From assembly GCF_009766105.1 (NCBI RefSeq), contig NZ_LMUH01000026.1, positions 72,683 to 136,682 on the forward strand: a DNA stretch of 64,000 nt, in the 5' to 3' direction. This document shows, in pieces, positions 54,324 to 62,176 of the stretch. Position numbers and translations under genes: made by a program. A model generated the notes under the pieces. The model was not told the origin of the DNA and searched no databases. It was given only the letters and a program-made list of their open reading frames with translations. The stretch is from Granulicella sp. S156. GTDB taxonomy: Bacteria > Acidobacteriota > Terriglobia > Terriglobales > Acidobacteriaceae. The stretch's first letter is position 1; each line of letters starts with the position of its first letter.

Positions 54324-56027
54324 CTAGGGAGCAAGTGTAGTGATCAGACCGGCATTCGGGCTGCCCCATCCGGTCACCAGGTCATAGCCCTTTTCAGCTG
54401 AATAGCTGCCGGATTTGCCGCTGGTGATGTCGTGAAAGTCCGTGCTGTAGGTGGAAGTTATATTTTCCGAATAGATGGTTGGGTTGATGAAGCCGATGGT
54501 TGAATCGCCGTTGGCAACCAACTGCTGGTTGACCAGCGCGATGAAACCAGCCCACATGGGTGCGGCGAAGCTGGTGCCCCCATACTCATTTGCCAGGCAG
54601 GTAGTCTGATCGGCACAGGTATAGAAGGTGAAGTTCGCGTTTGCCGATACGTCCGGGCCGTTGCGATATTTTGTCGAACCCTTATTGGTTGAGGTGATCA
54701 CGCCCGAGAGCTTCTGCCACGAGGGGATCGCGATTTTGTCCGGTGAGATGCCGCCGCCGCTATCTGCCCATGCGGTCTCTGACTTCCAGGGACCAGCTGC
54801 GCTTGAGGTCGTCAGGTCTGTACCGCCGACTGAAACGACATACGCATCGTCCGCTGGCCAGGCCTCATTGCTCGAGGACCAGGTAGAACTGTCGCCGGAC
54901 GCCGCGAAGAAGTTCTGGCCTTGAGCGGCCATCTTCTCAAAGTACGGGTCAAGTGTGCTGGGGTCTGCCGGCGTCCAGCCCCACGAGCAGCCAATGGTTG
55001 TCGGCAGGGGATTGTGCGTCGTCATGGAACTGATGATCGCGGTGTCGGTGGATCCAACGTATACCACCAGACTTGCCAGCCCTGGAGCCATGCCGATCGC
55101 CTGGGTCATGTCGAGCGTCTGTTCGGTGTCATCGCAGCCAGCCGAGTTCAGGCAGCTCGTGCTGGTTCCATCCGTGGAGAGGAGGGTGACAGGCACTTTG
55201 TTAGTTTGACCAACGTTCTTGAAATACGTGGTCAAGTCGGCCAGGTCGGTGCCTTCATATTCGAACAATCCGAGGTTCTGACCGGCGCCGGTGAGGGCTG
55301 TTCCGCCATAGTAGGCCGCGCGCATGTCGCTGCCCAGGAAAGAAGCTGAAGGGCCGGAGCCGGTAGTAGCGTGGGACACGACCGCCTCTGGCGAAATACC
55401 ATGGGCCTTCGCGTAGTCACTCTTCTTAACTAACATCGTGTGCGGAATGGAGTAGTTATCCAAACCGGAGATATGCCATAAGTTGAATGGCAGGTTAGTT
55501 GTGGGCTCGTTGTCCGGGCCATAGAAGGTGCGATCCTCGGTGGGATGCTGGTACGTACGCATAGTTACATGGAAAGCAGTCTCGACGGCTGAAACAGGAC
55601 CTTTGACCTGCACATCCATACCGTCACGGGTACCGCCAACGACCGTAAGGCCATTTTTATTCACGAATTGAATAACGGCATCATAATCGGCCTGGCTGGG
55701 TCCGAACCTTGTCGTGAACTCTGGTACGGTGAGGAAGTGTCGGTACAATCCACTATTCGGATCGTATATATCGCTCAATAAACTTTCGAGTTCCGCTTGG
55801 TTGCGCAACGGCAGAACAATATCCAGGTTCATCACCTGGTCTGCGGGAAGTTGCGCAATGGCCCGCGCCTCACCGGTGCTAGCCACTTCTCGTACATGAC
55901 GAGTCAATACAGATTGCGCCTGGGATGCTGTCGTTACAGCTAGCCCAACCGCGATGATTGAGAACAGAATGGAACGAGAAGGACGAATTGCTGCGGAAAA
56001 TGCACTTCTAGTAATTACTCTCTTCAT
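54324..56027 (-). CDS. Secreted S53 (sedolisin/kumamolisin-like) peptidase
   Basis: A 567-residue acid-active serine-carboxyl peptidase with signal peptide (ends about AQS), a pro-kumamolisin activation domain (about 60-200, RHFLTVPEFTTRFGP and the inhibitory LDNYSIP) and the catalytic domain. Active-site residues are visible: Glu302 and Asp306 in TEQTLD, oxyanion Asp379 in AASGDSS and the nucleophile Ser486 in GGTSFAAP. The terminal calcium site is FHDITSG with GYDLVTGWGSPN. It is expected to work extracellularly at low pH. The upstream region is AT-rich. Confidence 0.95.
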   Translation of the reverse strand: MKRVITRSAFSAAIRPSRSILFSIIAVGLAVTTASQAQSVLTRHVREVASTGEARAIAQLPADQVMNLDIVLPLRNQAELESLLSDIYDPNSGLYRHFLTVPEFTTRFGPSQADYDAVIQFVNKNGLTVVGGTRDGMDVQVKGPVSAVETAFHVTMRTYQHPTEDRTFYGPDNEPTTNLPFNLWHISGLDNYSIPHTMLVKKSDYAKAHGISPEAVVSHATTGSGPSASFLGSDMRAAYYGGTALTGAGQNLGLFEYEGTDLADLTTYFKNVGQTNKVPVTLLSTDGTSTSCLNSAGCDDTEQTLDMTQAIGMAPGLASLVVYVGSTDTAIISSMTTHNPLPTTIGCSWGWTPADPSTLDPYFEKMAAQGQNFFAASGDSSTWSSSNEAWPADDAYVVSVGGTDLTTSSAAGPWKSETAWADSGGGISPDKIAIPSWQKLSGVITSTNKGSTKYRNGPDVSANANFTFYTCADQTTCLANEYGGTSFAAPMWAGFIALVNQQLVANGDSTIGFINPTIYSENITSTYSTDFHDITSGKSGSYSAEKGYDLVTGWGSPNAGLITTLAP

Positions 56028-56783
56028 AACAGAGCCCCTTTAAGGATCTTGTGAAGCCTGGCCTAAAACTCCAGGCGTAGTGAGAGATATCTAGTTGTAG
56101 CTAGGATTGGCGAGTAAGTATGTTTGTTATTGACGAACTTCAAATGGCAAGTCGTCGGAGTTACCGTATCACAAGTTATGTGTCACTGGTTATTGCAATA
56201 GATTTTTAAAAAGCTGTTTTTTGCAATTAATGGTTTACCTGCGAAGAATTACCCGGGAGAAGGTGCTCATAATGTAAGTGCCATGGTGTTTTGAAAACTA
56301 TGGTTGGGAAAAATGAGATCAGGTCTTTATCGCCACAAAAACAATGTGGCTCTGCAAAGCGCACCCAATTGCATTATCGAATGCAGAGTAGTTTTTGAAA
56401 CATGCGTCGAAGAGTGAAGCTAATAGTGGCTTAACTGCTGGAATGCATATATTTATCGTGGCTTAGTTTTTTGAGCGGAAAAATACTTGCGAGCTCTCCT
56501 GGTAGAAGAGTCCTTGTATCGTGCTCGAAAAAGAATGTGCTGAGTTATTCGATGCCAGTCGCGATAACCATCAAAAAATTGCGCCTGGTTTCGGCTGGAG
56601 CATCTTGAAATTTGTAATTTCCGTTGATTTTTAAAATGGTGCATTTTTCAAAAATGCAGTCGATGAGGTGGTTGTCATATAGAGCAACTTATTCATCGTG
56701 GTAGTTTCACTAGTAGATCTGCTTAAGTGATGTGTAAAGTCATCCTCGCGAAGCATCGGTGCCAGCCAGAGGCGTAGGCGGGG
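56028..56783. other. AT-rich non-coding stretch
   Basis: About 750 bp with visibly lower GC than the neighbours. No recognisable gene; only short ORFs without family features. Structure present: a 19-bp palindrome 56640-56658 (TGCATTTTT / AAAAATGCA around a single base) and a small hairpin GCCACA / TGTGGC at 56331-56349. Confidence 0.6.
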
Positions 56784-56939
56784 TCACGGTGCAACTGCGG
56801 CGGAAGCTGTCCGCAACATGTCGATCTCTTCCTGATCTTCCAAATGCAACAAGTGGGCTGTGCGTCCCAGGTGCCAGATAACAAGTGCAGCAAGGATAAA
56901 ACCATAAGGTTCCACTACGTCAAGAACATTTTCTTTCAC
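56784..56939 (-). CDS. Possible 51-residue small membrane protein
   Basis: A GTG-started ORF (GTG at 56939) encoding VKENVLDVVEPYGFILAALV, then IWHLGRTAHLLHLEDQEEID and a short Ala-rich end. Residues 11-24 look like a short hydrophobic segment flanked by charged residues, as in small membrane-anchored proteins. It is not conserved from anything I can name. The composition is more coding-like than the surrounding AT-rich DNA, but there is no Shine-Dalgarno. It could be a decayed gene end or a genuine microprotein. Confidence 0.35.
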   Translation of the reverse strand: MKENVLDVVEPYGFILAALVIWHLGRTAHLLHLEDQEEIDMLRTASAAVAP

Positions 56940-57213
56940 CGTTGAAACGGTGACGGTTTTTCGACGGATCAGTTGCTACGGGTATGAATCCCGCGAGCCC
57001 GCTGCGAACAGAGATTTGTTGTCATGAAAACTCGCCGAATTTGTGGCAGAAGGTTTCAAATACCTTCTCCCATGGTGTGCAGTCTGCCTATGCCCGGAAG
57101 TGTCTCACCGGATACCCTCTTGTGTCGAACTTTTTAGCAACAAACGGGCGAAAGAACGGAAACTGGACATCACCGCATATTTCGTTTCGGACACCACCGA
57201 ATACTGCGCGAGG

Positions 57214-57243
57214 TTGACCTCACCGCCCATACCCTCGTACACT
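57214..57243 (+). promoter_or_regulatory. Putative promoter of tRNA-Gln
   Basis: -35 TTGACC and -10 TACACT with an 18-bp spacer, about 60 bp before the tRNA. Both hexamers are close to consensus. Inferred from sequence only. Confidence 0.5.
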
Positions 57244-57303
57244 TGCAGAGGCGGCTGATTGTGGCTCCCGCCGAGCCTGCGGCTGCCGTTACAACCTGTT
57301 TTT

Positions 57304-57377
57304 TGCCCTCTCGTTCAATGGTAGGACTGACGACTCTGACTCGTCCAATCGGGGTTCGAATCCCTGGGGGGCAACCA
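57304..57377 (+). tRNA. tRNA-Gln (anticodon CTG)
   Basis: Acceptor TGCCCTC / GGGGGCA, anticodon stem GACGA / TCGTC with loop CTCTGAC (anticodon CTG), T-arm CGGGG / CCCTG with TTCGAAT loop, encoded CCA. It sits at the left border of a region with integrase remnants, so its 3' end is the probable attachment site. Confidence 0.94.
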
Positions 57378-57412
57378 ATACCTATCAAAACCGAACTTCT
57401 TCGTACTTCCCT

Positions 57413-57438
57413 GAACATCCTCGCACGCGAGGATGTTC
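57413..57438 (+). terminator. Intrinsic terminator after tRNA-Gln
   Basis: Perfect 12-bp stem GAACATCCTCGC / GCGAGGATGTTC, followed by TTGTTTTAC. A second hairpin AAGTGTGGG / CCCACACTT lies at 57543-57570, directly before the integrase remnant. Confidence 0.8.
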
Positions 57439-57581
57439 TTGTTTTACAAGGACTTACGCGAAAATAGTGTGCGAACGCGTCCGAAGACGTGCGGCTACAG
57501 CCGGACTTTTCTGGGGGGATTATTGTGGGGTACGGTGAGCAAAAGTGTGGGATCGAGAAAACCCACACTTTAGAGGCTCAT

Positions 57582-57911
57582 TATGGACTGACTATCAAGG
57601 AAATTGAAAACGCAAAACCACGGGCCAAAAAATATTAACTGGCAGATGGCGGTGGACTATGTCTCATCGTCAAACCGTCCGGCGCAAAGCTCTGGCTTTG
57701 GCGGTATCGGTTCGATGGCATCGAGAAGAATATGTCTTTTGGAGAACACCCGGTTGTCGGCCCAAAAGATGCCCGTGAACCTCACTTAGCTGCGAAGAAA
57801 CTACTGGCTGCCGGCATCAATCCGATGGGCGAACGCAAAGCCGAGGCCGAAGCCAAGCGAGAGGAAGTCAAGGCGCTCCAGCGTGAGACTGATAGCAGCA
57901 TTCGGCCTTGA
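57582..57911 (+). pseudogene. Tyrosine integrase, N-terminal part only, with nonsense codon
   Basis: Reading frame starting LTIKEIENAKPRAKKY, stop TAA at 57636-57638, then LADGGGLCLIVKPSGAKLW, RYRFDGIEKNMSFGEHP, ARE, LAAKKLLAAGINPMGERKAE and further residues up to TGA at 57909. This is the DUF4102 arm-DNA-binding domain of P4-type/prophage integrases; the standard sequence at the stop would be YKLADGGG, so AAA became TAA. About 100 residues remain; the core-binding and catalytic domains are gone. It lies 204 bp after tRNA-Gln, as an integrase at its attachment site would. The last codons meet an inverted integrase fragment at about 57895. Confidence 0.9.
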
Positions 57912-57986
57912 TATGCAAGCCTGTAGAGCGCATATAGGAGCGTGTTGTTGCTCATGGGCTTCTTCTTGTCCATGGTCCCAGGGGAT
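57896..57986 (-). pseudogene. Inverted fragment of a tyrosine integrase catalytic domain
   Basis: On the minus strand the frame reads SPGTMDKKKPMSNNTLLYAL, then YRLAYQGRM, matching the conserved segment just before the catalytic TGHGFR of P4-type integrases (usual form KPMSNNTLLYALYRLGY). Homology stops after GRM, where the opposite-strand N-terminal integrase fragment ends. So two pieces of an integrase, perhaps of the same gene, lie tail to tail after rearrangement. Confidence 0.75.
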
Positions 57987-57996
57987 GCGGCGGTCG

Positions 57997-58371
57997 TTAG
58001 CCGTAGCTTTCCAGGGCCTTTTGCCGCGCAACATCCGACTCCGTCATGTACTGATCGAAGTTGCCAGCATGAACTTTGTCATGATCGTTGAAGTGGTACT
58101 CAAATCCGTCGTACTCGATGATGATCTGGACGGCACGGCCAGACTTTGTTGGAACGCGAAGCAAGAAATCAGTCTTCCAGGCCGGGTGGGTATACCTTGG
58201 ATCGAGCTGTTGAAGGTATTCGCCGATATGGAATTGCGCCACCAACTCAAGCGAGTTCCCATGATTCTGGAAAAGACGAGTGGACTTCAACCATTCCAAT
58301 ACCTGCCGTTCCATCGGCGAAGCCGTATCTGTCGCCGACGCGTCCGGACTGCTGACATTGATGGATAGCAT
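57997..58371 (-). pseudogene. Truncated nuclease-like (PD-(D/E)XK/DUF559-type) ORF
   Basis: A 124-residue ORF containing WKTDFLLRVPTKSGRAVQII, then IEYDGFEYHF and later YMTESDVARQKALESYG*. The Asp in KTDF and Glu in IEYDG resemble the catalytic core of PD-(D/E)XK nucleases of the DUF559 or Vsr type. The stop falls right after ESYG, where related proteins continue with a strand such as YRFLRINR. The ORF is therefore truncated exactly at the junction with the integrase fragment. The start at MLSIN is uncertain. Confidence 0.6.
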
Positions 58372-58550
58372 CTGCCGATGGAAAGGAACCCTTAATAGTG
58401 CACGTTACTACTCAAGGATAATCCTCTATACGTTAGTAGCGCTTGAGGCTATTCGTTCTTCAATGGCAGTTTCCCTAAATGTGGGCAGCGTTGTCGAGTC
58501 GGTTGGGTAAATGTTCCAGTAAGACTGGTGCTTATGATCCTTTCGATCCT

Positions 58551-58870
58551 CTATTTCCCCCGTTCCACCGGCTGGCTCCTCTTCGCCCAAGAGAGAATCT
58601 CATCGAACCGGATGCGATAGATTGCTGCCGTACCGTCTAGGCTTGCGGTCAAGATTTCTCGTCCGTTGCGGGAGAAATTAGCATCCGTAACCTGCCACAT
58701 ATTCTCGCCAAATATGGCCATCGGTCGTCCACTCTCAGCATCCCACAGCCGCGCTGTACGGTCGTCGCTGGCAGTCACGATCTGTTTACCATCAGGAGAG
58801 TAGACGGCAGTGAAAACCGTTGAGTTGTGCTCCATCACGATCTCTTCCTCTCGAAGCCAAACCGGACGAG
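58551..58870 (-). pseudogene. WD40-repeat protein fragment
   Basis: Two WD40 blades, TAVYSPDGKQIVTASDDRTA and FSRNGREILTASLDGTAAIY, with the RLWDAESGRP end of the first and a C-terminal RFDEILSWAKRSQPVERGK. The start is lost: the frame opens within the preceding gene and lacks a ribosome site, and neighbouring blades are missing. It looks like the C-terminal remnant of a larger WD40 protein. The frame extends to 58931, overlapping the next gene, but that part is not WD40-like. Confidence 0.7.
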
Positions 58871-58914
58871 AGAGCCTCGCTCGTGGTCGACTTGCCGTCA
58901 TTCGGTCTTTGCTT

Positions 58915-59463
58915 TTAGCCTCGCCAGGCATATTGCTGGAAGGCGTCGTCTAGCGGCAGCTCGGCGATGGTCGCGAAGTAGTTTGTGATCGTTGAGGCCG
59001 CGACAATGGCTATGACCTCTAGAACCTGTTCCTTCGTGAAGCCGGTGGAGAGGAACGAATCATATTCTTGGTCGCTCAAATGTCCGCGTTTCTCAATGAG
59101 CGTTTTCGCCAGCGAGGAAAGTGCAGCAAATCGTTTGTCCTTCGGTACGCGTCGCTCACGGATCTCATTGGTCTCGCCGGAACTTACTTTCGCTTGGAGT
59201 GCCAATCCCGTGTGGAATGCGACGGCATATGTGGATGAGTTTGCGACTGCGTCGGTGAGAAGAACGATCTGAGTCTCCTGTTCAGTGAGGCTGCTGCTGT
59301 GTACCTGCTGAAATACGCCAACAAGGGAGTTGATGAGCTTCGGCGAGTTTGCAATCGCGGCGGCTATATTCGGTATAACTCCAAACGCTTGTTGTAGCTG
59401 TTCGAGCCCTGACTTCGAGCCCTCGGGTGCTGAGGCAATCGTGTGAATCGGATAGTTTGACAT
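58915..59463 (-). CDS. Carboxymuconolactone decarboxylase/AhpD-fold protein lacking the usual cysteines
   Basis: A 182-residue all-helical protein with the CMD/AhpD arrangement (NSSTYAVAFHT segment at 75-85, then the helical SDQEYDSFLSTGFTKEQVLEV). The canonical motif is NxCxYCxxxH with two redox cysteines; here both positions are Ser77 and Ala80 while His84 remains. So it has the fold without the thiol peroxidase active site. It may be a non-redox family member or an inactive paralogue. ATG 59463 starts a normal N-terminus. It lies downstream of the TetR-controlled epoxide-hydrolase gene in the same orientation, with a 76-bp gap, and may be co-transcribed with it. Confidence 0.8.
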   Translation of the reverse strand: MSNYPIHTIASAPEGSKSGLEQLQQAFGVIPNIAAAIANSPKLINSLVGVFQQVHSSSLTEQETQIVLLTDAVANSSTYAVAFHTGLALQAKVSSGETNEIRERRVPKDKRFAALSSLAKTLIEKRGHLSDQEYDSFLSTGFTKEQVLEVIAIVAASTITNYFATIAELPLDDAFQQYAWRG

Positions 59464-59539
59464 GGAAATCTCCTTAGTGATTTGGCTGTACCTGAAAATC
59501 TGGACTACTATTACTGATCTCGGATCGACGCTGCATCAA

Positions 59540-60871
59540 TTACCCCGCAGGGAATTGATGCTGGTCATCCCGAACCGACGCCCCACCTACCTCTTTGATG
59601 AAGTCGAGCAGGAGCTCGCTGAGCCGAACCGGCTGCTCCTGTTGGATCCAGTGACCGGCGTCGTCGATCAGCTCGATGCCACTCATCCTCGTCGCCGCCT
59701 TCGTCTTCATCAGATCGAGCGCGCCCGGCGCCGAATAGGTACCCCAATCGCTCTTCCCGCCGATGAAGAGCGACGGGACATCGATCGTCTTGCCCGAAAA
59801 CAGGCGCAACTTAGCGGTTAGGTCAGGATCGGAGTAGACGCGATAAGCCTGCAGGGCGCCTTGAAACCCGGTGCGGCCATACTCCTCCGTGTACACCCCA
59901 AGTTCCGGCTCGGTGAGCCATTTGCTGGCCAGCACCTCGGCGACGGAAGGTTGGAAGGGAGCCACGGTCTCGGGCATCGTCTTGCCGAGATCCATGACGT
60001 AATAGGTGGGCATTTGTGCAAGTTCTACGGCGGTTCGTGCCTTCAACGGATGCGGCTGATTCCCCGGCCAGTCAGCGCTCTTGACATAGAAAAATGCACG
60101 AAGAAACGCGTGTAAACCTTGAGGGGGGTGCGACATGTCATCATTCGCCTGCCGCGAGCTCAAGTACTGTTGGTAATACTCTCGCGGCGGATCGAGTGCC
60201 GCCAGCGCGACCGCCAACTTTTGATTGTCAGTGTTCGGTCCAACCGGCGATGCCTCGCTGTCCGAGGTGTTGAACGGAAGCGCCGGCGGACCGGGAAACG
60301 GTGCGCTCATCAGCACCACCGAGGGAAACACGTCAGGCCGGCCCAGCGCACAATAGGCCGCCACGGGCGAGCCCAGGTCGTGCCCGACGAGCATCGCCGT
60401 ACGCCGATACCCCAACGCCGAAACCAACGCGAGGGCGTCGCGCGTCAAATTCAACAGGCCGAAGGGCTCGAGCGGGGTGTCATAGCTGTTCACCCAACCG
60501 GTAGTGCGGCCAAAACCCCGCTGGTCGGGCGCCACAACATGGTACCCCGCTTCAGCCAGAATCGGGATCAGGTGTCGCCAGCCGTAAGCCAGATCCGGAA
60601 AGCCGTGCAGAAGCAGCGCGAGCGGCCGGCCGGGGGTTTCATAACCGCCCTCGAGAACATGGACATCGAGGCCGTTGACCCCATGGATCATGCGGGAGCG
60701 AACTCCCTTGGGAAGCGTTCCCTCGCCATACGTTGATATGGTCATATCCGTTCCTCCTATTGGGTTTGCGCGGGCCGTTCGAAGTGAAGCCGCGACCAGG
60801 CTGGCCGCGCCCATCGCTAAGAAGGCTCGTCGGGACGTCGATGGCTTGAAAACTAACTGATTACTGGGCAT
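59540..60871 (-). CDS. Tat-exported epoxide-hydrolase-like alpha/beta hydrolase
   Basis: A 443-residue hydrolase. The N-terminus carries STSRRAFLAMGAAS, a twin-arginine signal with RR at 14-15. The oxyanion motif HGFPDLAYGW (89-98), nucleophile elbow GHDLGS (nucleophile Asp165, the epoxide/dehalogenase hallmark in place of Ser) and terminal DAGHWIQQEQP (Asp404/His407) make an epoxide-hydrolase or haloalkane-dehalogenase-type active site. A cap domain occupies roughly 200-330. An ATG at 60901 is in frame but lies inside the operator palindrome, so 60871 is preferred. It shares a divergent promoter with a TetR-type regulator. Confidence 0.9.
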   Translation of the reverse strand: MPSNQLVFKPSTSRRAFLAMGAASLVAASLRTARANPIGGTDMTISTYGEGTLPKGVRSRMIHGVNGLDVHVLEGGYETPGRPLALLLHGFPDLAYGWRHLIPILAEAGYHVVAPDQRGFGRTTGWVNSYDTPLEPFGLLNLTRDALALVSALGYRRTAMLVGHDLGSPVAAYCALGRPDVFPSVVLMSAPFPGPPALPFNTSDSEASPVGPNTDNQKLAVALAALDPPREYYQQYLSSRQANDDMSHPPQGLHAFLRAFFYVKSADWPGNQPHPLKARTAVELAQMPTYYVMDLGKTMPETVAPFQPSVAEVLASKWLTEPELGVYTEEYGRTGFQGALQAYRVYSDPDLTAKLRLFSGKTIDVPSLFIGGKSDWGTYSAPGALDLMKTKAATRMSGIELIDDAGHWIQQEQPVRLSELLLDFIKEVGGASVRDDQHQFPAG

Positions 60872-60882
60872 CGCCGGGACTC

Positions 60883-60923
60883 TTACTATGTCGATCACCA
60901 TAGTATGGTGATCGCCCTAGTAA
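60883..60923. promoter_or_regulatory. 41-bp palindromic operator between epoxide-hydrolase and TetR genes
   Basis: Arms 60883-60902 and 60904-60923 match at 18 of 20 positions around a single central base; the inner 23 bp (CGATCACCATA, G, TATGGTGATCG) are perfect. It lies 11 bp from the hydrolase start and 29 bp from the regulator start, ideal for a TetR-family protein repressing both. Confidence 0.8.
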
Positions 60924-60952
60924 TGTCAAGCGAAACTTGTTATGTTCACGGT

Positions 60953-61534
60953 ATGCCACGTAAGACTGACGCCCGAACTCGCGCGATTGCCACGGCCGAA
61001 CGATTGTTTCGCATCCAGGGCTACACTGCGACTGGATTGATCCAGATCCTTGAAGAAAGCGGTGCGCCTAAGGGATCGTTCTACTTTCACTTTCCACGCG
61101 GCAAGACACAGCTCGCAGAAGAAGCAATCGATCAATACGTTGCGAAGAGAATTGCTGTTTTGCGGAATATCTCGGCGAATACGACGGGTGATGCTCTGAA
61201 TTTCGTTCATCAGATTTTCACCACATTCGCGGCCGAAATGGTCGCCTCTGATTTCCAGTACGGATGTCTCATGCAAAATCTGGCGAATGAGCTGCCCGCG
61301 CTCGACGCTGAGCTGACCAAACGAGTAGCGCGCGGATTTGTTGATTCAACCGAGATTATTGCGGAGCATTTTAGGGGGTGCGGTTTCGCTCCCGCGCGTG
61401 CATCCTCTACCGCAGCCGCATTGGTAGCCGCCCTCGAAGGCGCGCGAACGATCGCCCGCCTGGAACGCACGCCGGCTATATTCGAGGCGCTGGCGGATGT
61501 TAGCGTCCAGAGGTGGTCTGCCCCAGAGGGGTGA
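60953..61534 (+). CDS. TetR-family transcriptional regulator
   Basis: A 193-residue repressor-type protein. The N-terminal TetR HTH spans TRAIATAERLFRIQGYTATG, with the recognition-helix region GAPKGSFYFHFPRGKTQLAEEA. The C-terminal helical ligand domain (about 75-190) has YGCLMQNLANELPALDAEL, similar to AcuR/LmrA-type regulators of the TetR_C_33 type. The start is at MPRKTDARTR, after the 41-bp palindrome. It probably represses itself and the divergent epoxide-hydrolase gene, releasing on binding an organic substrate. Confidence 0.91.
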   Translation: MPRKTDARTRAIATAERLFRIQGYTATGLIQILEESGAPKGSFYFHFPRGKTQLAEEAIDQYVAKRIAVLRNISANTTGDALNFVHQIFTTFAAEMVASDFQYGCLMQNLANELPALDAELTKRVARGFVDSTEIIAEHFRGCGFAPARASSTAAALVAALEGARTIARLERTPAIFEALADVSVQRWSAPEG

Positions 61535-62141
61535 TCCGGCAACTTTTACCCGGTGCGCAGCACCGCTCACGTACCGGGCAAGATTCCGATGGAGGTTCAT
61601 GCCTTACGAACCGCCGCGAACTCCACCCCGGATACTGGCTTCTTTGAAGTGACGGAAGGCTCTGGTACAACCGGAGACTTCAGAACACGTAGAAGAGACG
61701 GAACCGAGGCGATCACGGTCTCACAAATGTGGCACCCGCGTCTCGACGCCGATCCGGCGCATCGCTGGCTGCGAGGCATAGTGCTCGCAACCTGCCGCGA
61801 AGCGGGCTCGGTGATCAACACGGACAAAGCGCCGACCCGATAGAAACGCAGCTTCCAGTTCCTCTCGCTTTACGGTCCAATTCCCCATACATCGAACCGC
61901 AGCGTGCAGGCGTTCTCGCGTCGCTCGGCTTCGTAGCCAAATGCTTTCGTCTCCTGTCTGAGAAAGACCAGACCGGTCGGACGTGGAATGCCCGGTCATG
62001 GGAGAAAGAGCGGAAGCGTTGGATCTTTAGCTCCAGGACGCGAGCCTTTCGTCAAGGTCGTAGATGTAGGAGTGGGCAGTTGCTTGAGGTTTGTAGGGAG
62101 CCTGGGTTCGACCCCTCTCCATGATGGATTTCGTTTGAACT
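61535..62141. other. Gene-poor stretch with regulator remnant
   Basis: About 600 bp between the TetR and MarR genes. Apart from the LysR-like fragment listed separately, no intact gene is visible; the ORFs found have no family features and no ribosome site. Confidence 0.5.
61721..61801 (+). pseudogene. C-terminal fragment of a LysR-type regulator
   Basis: The frame here reads SQMWHPRLDADPAHRWLRG followed by IVLATCREA, closely matching the conserved end of the LysR substrate-binding domain (WHxRxDxDPAHxWLR). The rest of that gene is not present upstream in any frame, so this is a decayed tail. Confidence 0.65.
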
Positions 62142-62156
62142 TGACGATAATCGTCA
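62142..62156. promoter_or_regulatory. Palindromic operator before the MarR-family gene
   Basis: Perfect palindrome TGACGAT A ATCGTCA, 20 bp before the MarR start at 62177; a second imperfect dyad TAATATTGATTA follows directly. Probable autoregulatory site. Confidence 0.7.
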
Positions 62157-62176
62157 TAACGAGTAATATTGATTAC

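Noticed and set aside
56453..56644. 63-codon minus-strand ORF in the AT-rich gap
   Set aside because: No homology recalled, no ribosome site and biased toward basic residues as expected of random AT-rich frames.
62090..62125. GGGTTCGACC resembling a tRNA T-arm, considered as right attachment site or tRNA fragment
   Set aside because: The stem does not pair well and it does not match the tRNA-Gln 3' end; no att duplication can be shown in the window.
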